The notes below the pieces were generated by a model. It ran no database searches. It was not told the DNA's origin and worked only from the letters and a program-made list of their open reading frames with translations. A stretch of DNA of 38,748 nucleotides from Gaoshiqia sp050298035 (GTDB lineage Bacteria; Bacteroidota; Bacteroidia; Bacteroidales; Prolixibacteraceae): positions 1-38,748 of the forward strand of contig JBNKTK010000024.1 in the NCBI GenBank assembly GCA_050298035.1. Reading direction: 5' to 3'. Shown piece by piece: positions 8,601-15,476 of the stretch (its first letter is position 1; each line of letters begins with the position of its first letter). The position numbers and the translations under genes are program-made.

Positions 8601-9360
8601 CCGGTCGGATTTTGATGATTTGAACCTGAGCATGCAGCAACGTTCCGTTGGCAGCTACAAGTTGCTTGTCATTCGTCCGCTTTCAAATATCAGGCAAGCC
8701 ATGAGCTATTTCCGGAAAGTGGTGATGACCCGGCGCTTGTTTAAAGGATTGGAAGACCTGAGCTATCGCAATTTCATTATAACAGATACCAACCTGGAGA
8801 AACTGATTGCAAATGGTAAAATGGAAGAGTATATGAGCTTCTTCCGGAATTACTACATTGGCGGCGATTTTGCAACCGATGAGCCATCAACCCAACCCGC
8901 AACAGGATCAGATGTTGCACCGGTACAGCAACCTAAAACTGCCCCCGTGGCAGAACCGGAAAAGCCAGCTTATCAGGGAGCTTTTAAAACCGAGGTTGCC
9001 GGAGTTCATGATTTTGTGTTGATTTTGCCCGCATCCGGTATTGACCTGGATGCTGTAAAAAGCGCTGTCAACTCGTTTAACGTCCAGAACTATGCCGCAC
9101 TGAACCTGTCTGTTCAGCAAGTGCAGTTTGATGCTCAAAATGTATTGTTGCAGGTTACGTCGTTTGGCAGCAAAGATATTGCAATGGCTTATCTGCGCAG
9201 CATTGTGCGTAACCAGCAGGTTTACGGCCCACTGTCGGAAGTGAACTACCGGAACTTTATCATTTCGAAAGAAAATTTCCCCATCCTGCTTAAGAACAAG
9301 GACACAAAAGATTACCTGGAGATGTACAAAAACGTCTATCTCACCCCGTCAGCACGTTAA
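5644..9360 (+). CDS. sprE: SprE/PorW-like TPR lipoprotein of the type IX secretion system
   Basis: A 1238-aa lipoprotein. The signal peptide ends at LIGGC (Cys21 lipidated), followed by the NTKLTRAYHNVTSHYNIYFNG segment typical of SprE/PorW. TPR-type helices occupy roughly residues 130-400 and 570-720, separated by a charged, probably coiled-coil linker. Three copies of a ~112-residue domain follow (about 795-906, 963-1074, 1122-1238), joined by acidic or Pro-rich linkers. SprE/PorW is required for T9SS function and is thought to connect envelope subcomplexes. This protein is much longer than P. gingivalis PorW (about 600 aa); the C-terminal repeats account for part of that. The start is TTG at 5644, chosen because it gives a complete lipoprotein signal. 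porX follows on the same strand after 154 bases. Confidence 0.82.
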   Translation: MKKDLQNILLILFLFALIGGCSTEKNTKLTRAYHNVTSHYNIYFNGKESMKAGLARIDRSVDDDFSRILPIFKSNEPGTERVAISEMETAILKASKLINIHSITKKPKRRKNRSDAYKKLASKEEYNNWIDDSYILMGEAYFYQKKYISAIENFTYVIRKFSEEDTKYEAYIWLIRCYTQMENYNEALELIQNIDASESFPKRLDREFALAVADFHMKLKEYEDAIPQLKTAIKNTFRKEDKIRYKYILAQLYKETGKFQLASETFEAVAGMNPPYIMEFNARINAAGAFTGIGDTDKLKKDLRRMLRDEKNVEFRDQIYFALGNIFVKEGNQPTAIDNYIKSAAASRENIFQRALSCLTLADIYFEEQNYKGAQSYYDSAMVVIDENYPNYQQISERYKSLTRLTDNLYTVEREDSLQRLASMSESERNNLIAGWIKDAREEELRAKQAESAEMMDRSFFRMNQARMGLGKQQRGSGWYFYNPTTVAYGKVEFQQTWGKRKLEDNWRRKNKNSASDTDLAEMEEEGQTALADSVPAGPKRVDDRQSREYYLQDVPMTEEQMKASHLRIRDALFNAGRIFKQDYNNYPLAIESYEDLLKRYDNNVYQLTTYFELWDLYKQVGNTERSNYYRNLIVNGYPESKYAKYLVNPNYFIELEARNDSLNNLYQQAFYNYQRGNYPAAGQLARQIRLMEPDSILLPKVAFIETIADGTQSNMEQFGNGLDSYIKTYPQSPVKPLAEDILKLIQDSTLVDYQKLVEMGYLNDEIKNDELLTAGEASQDEFGGKFSYDEDLLHYFVIAYPRESEVDLNRLKFDIANYNIDHYTKTDFDIETENLDSKTMLVVVRALADKEQSLIYFRSIIRKREVFETLNDVDYVNFVASSYNYREVLSDHNYVEYLKFFIKNYSRFIGGDFPEDELPEPEELMAKAMEEENQPEERGTFVVVKPEVKKDEFERDNEASQNFVIAVKDAGFDLRVLMSGFSSYNRSDFDDLNLSMQQRSVGSYKLLVIRPLSNIRQAMSYFRKVVMTRRLFKGLEDLSYRNFIITDTNLEKLIANGKMEEYMSFFRNYYIGGDFATDEPSTQPATGSDVAPVQQPKTAPVAEPEKPAYQGAFKTEVAGVHDFVLILPASGIDLDAVKSAVNSFNVQNYAALNLSVQQVQFDAQNVLLQVTSFGSKDIAMAYLRSIVRNQQVYGPLSEVNYRNFIISKENFPILLKNKDTKDYLEMYKNVYLTPSAR
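8026..9357 (+). repeat. threefold repeat domain inside the SprE/PorW-like protein
   Basis: Three homologous segments are encoded at about 8026-8361, 8530-8865 and 9007-9357. Each runs in the same order: a β-like FVIA/FVIAV/FVLIL start, a residue pair before a helix, DLNLS- or DFDIE-like middle, a ..YFR.I/VV.R..VF..L.. helix, YxNF(I/V), and a terminal Y(M/L)xFFxxNY or YLEMYKNVY. They are divergent at the protein level, so duplication is old. Confidence 0.75.
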
Positions 9361-9514
9361 TGTTTGTTAAGAAAATACTTATTGTGCCTGTTTTCTGTTA
9401 TAATTAATGTTGCCGGGGCGATTGATGTTATCTGCGAAGAAATGAAACAGGATTGCAATATCAGCGAATAATATACCGGCCAGTATTTTGAAATAAACAG
9501 AAAGAAAGCAGAAA

Positions 9515-11071
9515 ATGAAGAAGATAAGTATACTTTGGACTGACGATGAAATCGATATTCTTAAAGCCCACATTATTTTCCTGGAGCAAAAAGGCTACGA
9601 TGTGACCACCGCGACGAATGGATCTGATGCGATCGACCTGGTACGCGAAAATCATTACGATATTATTTTTCTGGATGAGAATATGCCTGGACTGACAGGT
9701 CTTCAAACATTAAATGAGATCAAAACCATTGAGCCAAACGTGCCTGTTGTGATGATCACCAAAAGTGAAGAAGAAGATATTATGGATCAGGCTATCGGGT
9801 CGAAAATGGCCGACTACCTGATTAAACCGGTCAATCCGAAGCAGATTTTGTTGAGCATTAAAAAGAATGTTGACCAACGGGAATTGGTAACCCGGAAAAC
9901 GACTTCCGACTATCAAAGCGAATTTGCCAGGATTGGGATGAAGCTGAACGAACGGCTCGATTTCAATGATTGGAAAGAAGTTTACCGCAAGCTGGTTTTT
10001 TGGGAACTTGAATTGGGTGCATCGCAGGATTCGGCCATGGATGACGTGTTGAAAATGCAAAAGGTTGAAGCCAACAATAATTTTTGCCGCTACATAAAAA
10101 ACAATTACCTGTCGTGGTTCCAGAAAGATTTGGATGAACGTCCGCTGATGTCTCCCGATCTGTTCAAACACAAGATTTTCCCCTTGCTCGACAAAGGCGA
10201 ACGTGTCTTCGTCCTGGTGATCGACAATCTTCGCTACGATCAGTTCCGGGTACTTAGCTCGGTTGTCAATCAATACTTTTTAATGGAAGAGGAAGACCTT
10301 TATTATAGTATCCTTCCCACGGCAACCATGTACGCCCGCAATGCAATCTTCTCTGGTTTGATGCCCTCCGAGATAGCACGCCTGTATCCGCAATACTGGG
10401 AGGACGACGACAATGAAGGAAATAAAAACAGGCATGAAAAAGAACTGATGCAGACCCAAATGCAGCGGTTTAGGCGGAAGGAGAAAGTGTATTTCGAAAA
10501 GGTCACTACGTTAAAATCAGGAAGGAAACTGACCGATAACCTCGGGAGTATCCTGCAGCACGAATTGTCGATTATGGTGTTCAACTTCGTGGATATGATG
10601 TCGCATGCCCGTACCGAGATGGAAATGATGAAGGAGCTGGCTTCAGATGAAAAGGCTTATCGTTCGCTAACGTTGAGCTGGTTCAACCATTCCTCGTTGC
10701 TGGAACTCCTGAAAAGCCTGTCCGAAAATAAGGTGAAAGTCGTGCTGACAACCGACCACGGGACCATTCGGGTCAACAATGCCCTGAAAGTGATTGGTGA
10801 CCGGGAAACGGTAACGAACCTGCGCTACAAACTTGGGCGTAACCTGAATTATAACCCCAAGCAGGTTTTTGAAATTACCCAGCCTGAAAAAGCTTATTTG
10901 CCCGGGCGAAATGTGAGTTCGAAATTTATTTTCGCGTTGAATGACGATTTCCTGGCCTATCCGAATAATTATAACTATTACGTGCAGTATTACCGCGACA
11001 CTTTCCAGCACGGGGGCATCTCGATGGAGGAAATGATTGTGCCGATTATAACCTTGTCGCCGAAAGGTTAG
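9515..11071 (+). CDS. porX: PorX: response regulator fused to a PglZ phosphodiesterase-like domain
   Basis: A 518-aa cytoplasmic protein. Residues 1-~120 are a CheY-like receiver with the acidic pair D10/D11, phospho-acceptor D54 (FLDENMPG), T82 and K104 (IKPVNP). Instead of a DNA-binding domain, the rest is a PglZ/alkaline-phosphatase-superfamily domain: VIDNLRYDQF, the PTATMYARNAIFSG segment likely to hold the Thr nucleophile, and the metal-site motif TTDHG. This matches PorX, the partner of sensor kinase PorY, which controls T9SS gene expression and function; the domain has been described as a zinc phosphodiesterase. No porY is in the window. It lies 154 bases after the sprE-like gene, and its stop overlaps that of the convergent mlaF-like gene by three bases. 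Confidence 0.92.
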   Translation: MKKISILWTDDEIDILKAHIIFLEQKGYDVTTATNGSDAIDLVRENHYDIIFLDENMPGLTGLQTLNEIKTIEPNVPVVMITKSEEEDIMDQAIGSKMADYLIKPVNPKQILLSIKKNVDQRELVTRKTTSDYQSEFARIGMKLNERLDFNDWKEVYRKLVFWELELGASQDSAMDDVLKMQKVEANNNFCRYIKNNYLSWFQKDLDERPLMSPDLFKHKIFPLLDKGERVFVLVIDNLRYDQFRVLSSVVNQYFLMEEEDLYYSILPTATMYARNAIFSGLMPSEIARLYPQYWEDDDNEGNKNRHEKELMQTQMQRFRRKEKVYFEKVTTLKSGRKLTDNLGSILQHELSIMVFNFVDMMSHARTEMEMMKELASDEKAYRSLTLSWFNHSSLLELLKSLSENKVKVVLTTDHGTIRVNNALKVIGDRETVTNLRYKLGRNLNYNPKQVFEITQPEKAYLPGRNVSSKFIFALNDDFLAYPNNYNYYVQYYRDTFQHGGISMEEMIVPIITLSPKG

Positions 11072-11844
11072 GAGCCTTCATTATTTTCCAGTTTTTCATC
11101 ACGGATTTGGCGGTATTGCCGGTTCGCAAAAACAAATTCCTGTAACTTCTGGTTTTCAGCAGACAGGATTTCTTTGTTTGTGCCTTCCCAGCACATTTCG
11201 CCGTTGCTGATGAAAAGGATTTTGTCCCCGATTTCCATCACCGAGTTCATATCGTGCGTGTTGATAATGGTGGTGATGTCAAAATCAACCGTGATTTCGT
11301 GGATCAGGTCATCAATCAGCAAGGCCGTTTCGGGATCCAGGCCCGAGTTTGGCTCATCGCAAAAAAGGTATTTCGGGTTAAGTACGATCGCACGGGCAAT
11401 GGCAACACGTTTTTGCATCCCGCCCGATATCTCGGATGGCGATAACTGGTAAGCTTCCTTGCGGATGTTGACCCGGTCGAGGCAAAAGTTGACCCGCTTG
11501 TCTTTCTCTGCTGTCGTTTGGTTGGTGAACATATCCAGCGGGAACCGAACGTTTTCTTCAACCGTTAGCGAATCGAATAAAGCCCCTCCCTGGAAAACCA
11601 TGCCCATTTCCTGCCGGAGCTTTTTCCTGATTTGGGGCTTCATGGTCGTAAAGTTCCTGTCGTCATAGTAAATGTTTCCTTCGTCTACTTCATGCAGGCC
11701 AATGATTGATTTCAGCAAAACAGTTTTTCCCGACCCACTTCGCCCGATAATCAGGTTTGTTCTTCCTTTTTGAAATTCGGTAGTGATGTTTTTCAGGACG
11801 GTCTTTCCTTCGAATGACTTAAATATATTTTCTACTCGGATCAT
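11068..11844 (-). CDS. mlaF: ABC transporter ATPase, MlaF-type
   Basis: This 258-aa ATPase has Walker A GRSGSGKT, signature SGGMQKRVAIARA, Walker B YLFCDEPNSGLDP and the H-loop THD. The PNSGLDP variant and the pairing with an MlaE permease point to the Mla family, which moves phospholipids between the membranes. It starts one base after the mlaE stop, so the two form an operon. No MlaD (MCE-domain) gene is next to them, so the substrate-binding partner must be encoded elsewhere. Its stop codon overlaps the porX stop from the opposite strand, leaving no room for a terminator between the genes. Confidence 0.87.
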   Translation of the reverse strand: MIRVENIFKSFEGKTVLKNITTEFQKGRTNLIIGRSGSGKTVLLKSIIGLHEVDEGNIYYDDRNFTTMKPQIRKKLRQEMGMVFQGGALFDSLTVEENVRFPLDMFTNQTTAEKDKRVNFCLDRVNIRKEAYQLSPSEISGGMQKRVAIARAIVLNPKYLFCDEPNSGLDPETALLIDDLIHEITVDFDITTIINTHDMNSVMEIGDKILFISNGEMCWEGTNKEILSAENQKLQEFVFANRQYRQIRDEKLENNEGS

Positions 11845-11845
11845 C

Positions 11846-12583
11846 TTATAACAACAATTGGGTTAGGATCAGGTCGAAAACCAGGATCAGGATGTTTGTA
11901 TTAACTACGGCACGGGTGCTTGCTGTTCCCACTTCAAGTGCGCCACCTTCAACAAAATAACCAAAATATGCCGGGATAGTTGCAACCAGGAAGCCAAAAA
12001 ACAGCGACTTGATCAGTGAAAAAACAACGTAATGCGGGACAAATAAATATTGGACGCCACTTAGGTAGTCGGGTGCCGAAACTGCCCCAACTGTCGGGCC
12101 GACAATTAAACCGCCGATCAACCCAAAAAATACGCTGAGCGTGTATAAAAACGGGAAAATGAAAACAACCGCGATCAACTTTGGAAGGATCAGGAAGCTG
12201 GCTGAGTTTACCCCCATGATTTCGAGCGAGTCAATCTGTTCGGTTACCCGCATACTTCCAATCTCGGAGGTGATGTTTGACCCGATCTTTCCGGCCATGA
12301 TCAAGCCCATGATGGTTGATGAAAACTCTAGGATCAGCGTGTCGCGGTTTCCCAAGCCAATCAGGTAGGTTGGGAGCAACGGACTCGACATATTGTAAGC
12401 TACCTGCAGGGTAATAATGCCACCCATGAAAATGGATATGATCACCACAATGCCAACCGAATTAATGCCCAGGCTCTCAATCTCCATAAACAATCTCCGA
12501 AGGTAAATCCTGCTTCGCTCCGGCCTCGAAAAAACCCGTGACAAAAGGGAAAAGTAACGGCCTACATGGTAAAAAAACTTCAT
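11846..12583 (-). CDS. mlaE: MlaE/YrbE-family ABC permease
   Basis: A 245-aa inner-membrane permease with about five to six hydrophobic helices. Family features include LGINSVGIVVIISIFMG, the ELGxx-like SSTIMGLIMAGKIGSNITSEIGSMRVTEQIDSLEIMG block and an EVGTASTRAVV segment near the C-terminus. MlaE is the membrane subunit of phospholipid-trafficking ABC systems. It is the first gene of a two-gene operon with mlaF and is divergent from the mannose-1-phosphate guanylyltransferase gene, with 168 bases between the start codons. Confidence 0.88.
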   Translation of the reverse strand: MKFFYHVGRYFSLLSRVFSRPERSRIYLRRLFMEIESLGINSVGIVVIISIFMGGIITLQVAYNMSSPLLPTYLIGLGNRDTLILEFSSTIMGLIMAGKIGSNITSEIGSMRVTEQIDSLEIMGVNSASFLILPKLIAVVFIFPFLYTLSVFFGLIGGLIVGPTVGAVSAPDYLSGVQYLFVPHYVVFSLIKSLFFGFLVATIPAYFGYFVEGGALEVGTASTRAVVNTNILILVFDLILTQLLL

Positions 12584-12598
12584 CCGATTAAATTTTTC

Positions 12599-12606
12599 TA
12601 AAGGTA
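12599..12606 (-). promoter_or_regulatory. possible -7 box for mlaEF
   Basis: On the minus strand the sequence reads TACCTTTA, one base off TAnnTTTG, 16 bases upstream of the mlaE start. No clear -33 element was found. Weak call. Confidence 0.25.
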
Positions 12607-12713
12607 CAAATATTCAGAAAAGATAATAAAGATCGGAAACCGGATTTCCCGTCTCTAAATTTTATCATGTTATGAAAGCAATAAAAACAGGAAAAACTCA
12701 TTTTCAAATTAGG

Positions 12714-12721
12714 TATATTTG
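12714..12721 (+). promoter_or_regulatory. -7 promoter box for the guanylyltransferase gene
   Basis: TATATTTG matches TAnnTTTG exactly. It overlaps the TTG at 12719 that would give a longer frame, so the true start must be the downstream ATG at 12752. No clear -33 box was found. Confidence 0.4.
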
Positions 12722-12751
12722 ATTCTTGAAGTTCAAAATAAAAGCATTTCT

Positions 12752-13840
12752 ATGAAGAACAATTATTGTGTGATCATGGCCGGTGGGATCGGTAGCAGGT
12801 TTTGGCCATTGAGCAAAAGCTCCATGCCTAAACAGTTTCTGGATATCCTTGGTACGGGTCGCACGTTTATACAAATGACTTTTGACCGGTTTCAAAAGAT
12901 TTGTCCGGTTGAAAATTTTCTCGTAGTTACCAGTGTTGATTATAAAGATTTGGTGTTAAGCCAACTCCCCGAAATTAATGAAAACCAGGTGCTGTTAGAA
13001 CCCCTGAGACGAAATACGGCTCCCTGCATTGCCTATGCCTGTAACCGCATTAAAGTAACCAACCCGGATGCAAATGTGATCGTTGCCCCGTCTGATCACC
13101 TGATTTTGAAAGAAGACGAATTTATGGAACAGCTACAGTACGGGCTTGATTTTGTTTCTCAAAATGATGCTTTGCTTACGCTGGGGATCAAGCCCAGCCG
13201 TCCTGAAACCGGGTACGGGTACATCCAGATTGAAAGTAAATATTCTTATAAAAAACTGGATAACCTGTATAAAGTGAAAACTTTTACTGAGAAACCAGAC
13301 CTGGAGATGGCAAAAATTTTCCTTGAAACAGGTGAGTTTTTCTGGAACTCCGGAATTTTTATCTGGTCGCTAAAGAGCATCATGACAGCTTTTGATACTT
13401 ATTTGACGGATGTTTCCAATCTGTTTAAGAAGGGTGAGAAGTTGTACGGAACTGATGACGAAATCCACTTCATCAATAAAACCTATTCTGAATGTCAGAA
13501 TATTTCTATCGATTATGCCATCATGGAAAAGGCGGACAATGTGTATGTGCTTTGTGCCGATTTTGGGTGGAGCGATTTAGGCACATGGGGATCGTTGTAT
13601 GAAAATACGCCGAAAGACAATGATGCAAACTCGGTAACGGGTGATAATGTTTTGGTTTACAATTCAACGAATTGCATTATCAACCTGCCGAATGAGAAAG
13701 TTGCTGTTTTGCAGGGGCTGGATGGTTACATTGTTGTCGAGTCTGACGACACGTTGCTGGTTTGCCGCAAAGAAGACGAACAGCAAATCCGGCAGTTTGT
13801 CAATGATGTGAAAATGCTGAAAGGCACAGGATATGTTTAA
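12752..13840 (+). CDS. manC: mannose-1-phosphate guanylyltransferase
   Basis: A 362-aa cytosolic nucleotidyltransferase making GDP-mannose from GTP and mannose 1-phosphate, a precursor for mannose- and fucose-containing glycans. The signature AGGIGSRFWPLSKSSMPKQF lies at residues 9-28 from the ATG at 12752; APSDH, ETGYGYI, FTEKP and NSGIFIW follow in family order. The protein is the short, single-domain form without a C-terminal phosphomannose isomerase. The ATG is preferred over a TTG 33 bases upstream, which overlaps a promoter-like TATATTTG and adds only unconserved residues. It stands alone, followed by an inverted-repeat element that probably serves as terminator. Confidence 0.92.
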   Translation: MKNNYCVIMAGGIGSRFWPLSKSSMPKQFLDILGTGRTFIQMTFDRFQKICPVENFLVVTSVDYKDLVLSQLPEINENQVLLEPLRRNTAPCIAYACNRIKVTNPDANVIVAPSDHLILKEDEFMEQLQYGLDFVSQNDALLTLGIKPSRPETGYGYIQIESKYSYKKLDNLYKVKTFTEKPDLEMAKIFLETGEFFWNSGIFIWSLKSIMTAFDTYLTDVSNLFKKGEKLYGTDDEIHFINKTYSECQNISIDYAIMEKADNVYVLCADFGWSDLGTWGSLYENTPKDNDANSVTGDNVLVYNSTNCIINLPNEKVAVLQGLDGYIVVESDDTLLVCRKEDEQQIRQFVNDVKMLKGTGYV

Positions 13841-13860
13841 CGTGTAAAAGAAATAATTTA

Positions 13861-13976
13861 AGAGGCTGTCCTAAGAAACTGTTTAAGTTTTGTTTTTTAG
13901 AATTATTCGGATTGATTTTTCACCTAATAAAATGAAAGGATAAATTTAAACAGTTTCTAAAAGTCGGCCTCTTTTA
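13861..13976. repeat. inverted-repeat element, copy B, in a convergent terminator position
   Basis: CTAAGAAACTGTTTAA (13871-13886) and AAACAGTTTCTAAAA (13948-13962) are identical to the ends of the element at 12-181. Outside them, AGAGGC (13861-13866) pairs with GCCTCT (13967-13972), followed by TTTT, like the two halves of a terminator. The interior differs from copy A. It fills the whole gap between the convergent guanylyltransferase and serine hydrolase genes and touches the latter's stop codon. It may be an element inserted into a terminator hairpin, or a large bidirectional terminator. Confidence 0.5.
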
Positions 13977-15314
13977 TTCCAGGCTTTCCAGTATCCCTTT
14001 TAGCATCAGGTTGGTGTCGAATTCGCCTTTTTTTGAGAAACCTGTTCTGACCACAATCAGGTCTTTGGATGGAATGATGAAAATGAATTGTCCGTCATGC
14101 CCCTTGCACATGTAGGTATCCTTGGGGACATCGGGTTGGTCACCCGATAAGTTCAGCCAAAAGAAGGCACCGAATTTTCCATCTGATCCGCTTGCCGGTT
14201 GCACGGAGTAATCAACCCAATTTTCGGGCAGCAGTTGTTCTCCGAGCCATTTTCCTTTGTTCATGTAAAGCAGGGCAAACCGGGCATAGTCGCGCATGGT
14301 GGCATACAGGTATGACGAACCGACAAATGTTCCGGAAGCATCCAACTCAAAAACAGCGCTGCGCATGCCAATTTTGTTGAATAATTCCTTTCGTGGAAAA
14401 CTCAGGTAATCCGAATCCGATTCGAACGATTGACGAAGAAGCAGGCTCACCAGGTTTGTTGTGCCCGATGCATACGACCAGACCGAATTGGGAGGGAATG
14501 CACTTGGGTGGCTACCAGCGTACGAACCCATGTCCCCTTTTTTGTGCAGCATGATGGTCACGTCCGACAAGTTCCCGTAATCTTCGTTCCACTCCAACCC
14601 ACTGTTCATGTGGAGGAGGTGATCGAAGGTGATTTCTCTCCGTTCATCATTTTGCCATCCATCAAAATTTACCGGTTTGTCCATATCTATTGCACCTTGT
14701 TTGACTCGTAAGCCAACCAGTGCATTGGTGAAACTTTTTGCCATCGACCAGCTCAAAAATCGTGTTTCCGGGGTGAACTCTTTTTGGTAAACTTCGGCTA
14801 CCAGTTGGCCTTTGTATATGACTGTCAGTGCAAACGTGCCTTTGTACGGAATGGTGTCGGCCATGACCTGTGCCACGGCATTGTTCAGTTTTTCGGTATT
14901 CATGCCCCGGGGGATACTGTCGGCAATAACATCTCCCATTGGCCAGTCAATGGTATCCGGGTTTTCGGGCAGGACGGGAACCTTTGGATAGTTGCGCTTC
15001 CTGATTTCGTCTTCTGTGAATTCTTTCACCAGTGTACAGCCATAGCCATCCAGATAAACAGCTTTCGATTCTCCCCACAAAAAACGGCTGGTAACTTCTT
15101 TTTTTTCGTAATTGACACTGTTCGAGGTGAACCTGATAACCGAAAAGTTCAGATCTTTTGCTTCAATTGATTCCTGAGACCTCCCGGCCACAAAGATTCC
15201 GGAGGCCAGGTTTTTTGCGGCATAACCTGTTATTACGGGCATCATCCGATTTATATAGAAACCACTTCCAAATAGGATGATGGTGATTACGAAAAGTAGA
15301 ATCTGTTTTTTCAT
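13974..15314 (-). CDS. membrane-anchored serine hydrolase, class C beta-lactamase fold
   Basis: A 446-aa protein with an N-terminal hydrophobic helix (KKQILLFVITIILFGSGFYI) acting as signal anchor, then the serine beta-lactamase/DD-peptidase-like fold. SxxK reads SMAK (Ser190, Lys193), the Tyr motif reads YAS (Tyr281), and KGHDG takes the place of the C-terminal KTG. These features fit the broad beta-lactamase-related hydrolase group, which includes esterases, 6-aminohexanoate-dimer hydrolase-like enzymes and peptidases. The substrate cannot be told and resistance should not be assumed. The start at 15314 is preferred; an in-frame ATG at 15341 would add nine residues but lies almost on a promoter-like TAACTTTA (15347-15354, minus strand). 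Confidence 0.82.
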   Translation of the reverse strand: MKKQILLFVITIILFGSGFYINRMMPVITGYAAKNLASGIFVAGRSQESIEAKDLNFSVIRFTSNSVNYEKKEVTSRFLWGESKAVYLDGYGCTLVKEFTEDEIRKRNYPKVPVLPENPDTIDWPMGDVIADSIPRGMNTEKLNNAVAQVMADTIPYKGTFALTVIYKGQLVAEVYQKEFTPETRFLSWSMAKSFTNALVGLRVKQGAIDMDKPVNFDGWQNDERREITFDHLLHMNSGLEWNEDYGNLSDVTIMLHKKGDMGSYAGSHPSAFPPNSVWSYASGTTNLVSLLLRQSFESDSDYLSFPRKELFNKIGMRSAVFELDASGTFVGSSYLYATMRDYARFALLYMNKGKWLGEQLLPENWVDYSVQPASGSDGKFGAFFWLNLSGDQPDVPKDTYMCKGHDGQFIFIIPSKDLIVVRTGFSKKGEFDTNLMLKGILESLE

Positions 15315-15424
15315 GATCCGTTTTTTAGGATTTGGGTTCATCCCTGTAAAGTTATTGTTTTCCGGATAACGATGAGGGGTATTCTTTTGATAAAGGCAAC
15401 ATTCCCGGCCAAGCTGTAACCTAA

Positions 15425-15455
15425 AAAGGCTGCTTCCGGGAAGGAAACAGCCTTT
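15425..15455 (-). terminator. terminator of the S46 peptidase gene
   Basis: AAAGGCTG-TTCC and GGAA-CAGCCTTT form a strong stem (one unpaired base on each side, 5-base loop). Read on the minus strand it ends in TTTTTAG, 20 bases beyond the peptidase stop codon. Confidence 0.75.
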
Positions 15456-15476
15456 AGGACATTATTAAGTGGAATC

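Noticed and set aside
12719..12751. TTG-initiated extension of the guanylyltransferase
   Set aside because: It overlaps a promoter -7 box and adds 11 unconserved residues before the normal N-terminus.
13974..15314. Calling the serine hydrolase an antibiotic-resistance beta-lactamase
   Set aside because: SMAK, YAS and HDG fit the broad beta-lactamase-related hydrolase group; nothing in the sequence shows beta-lactam hydrolysis.
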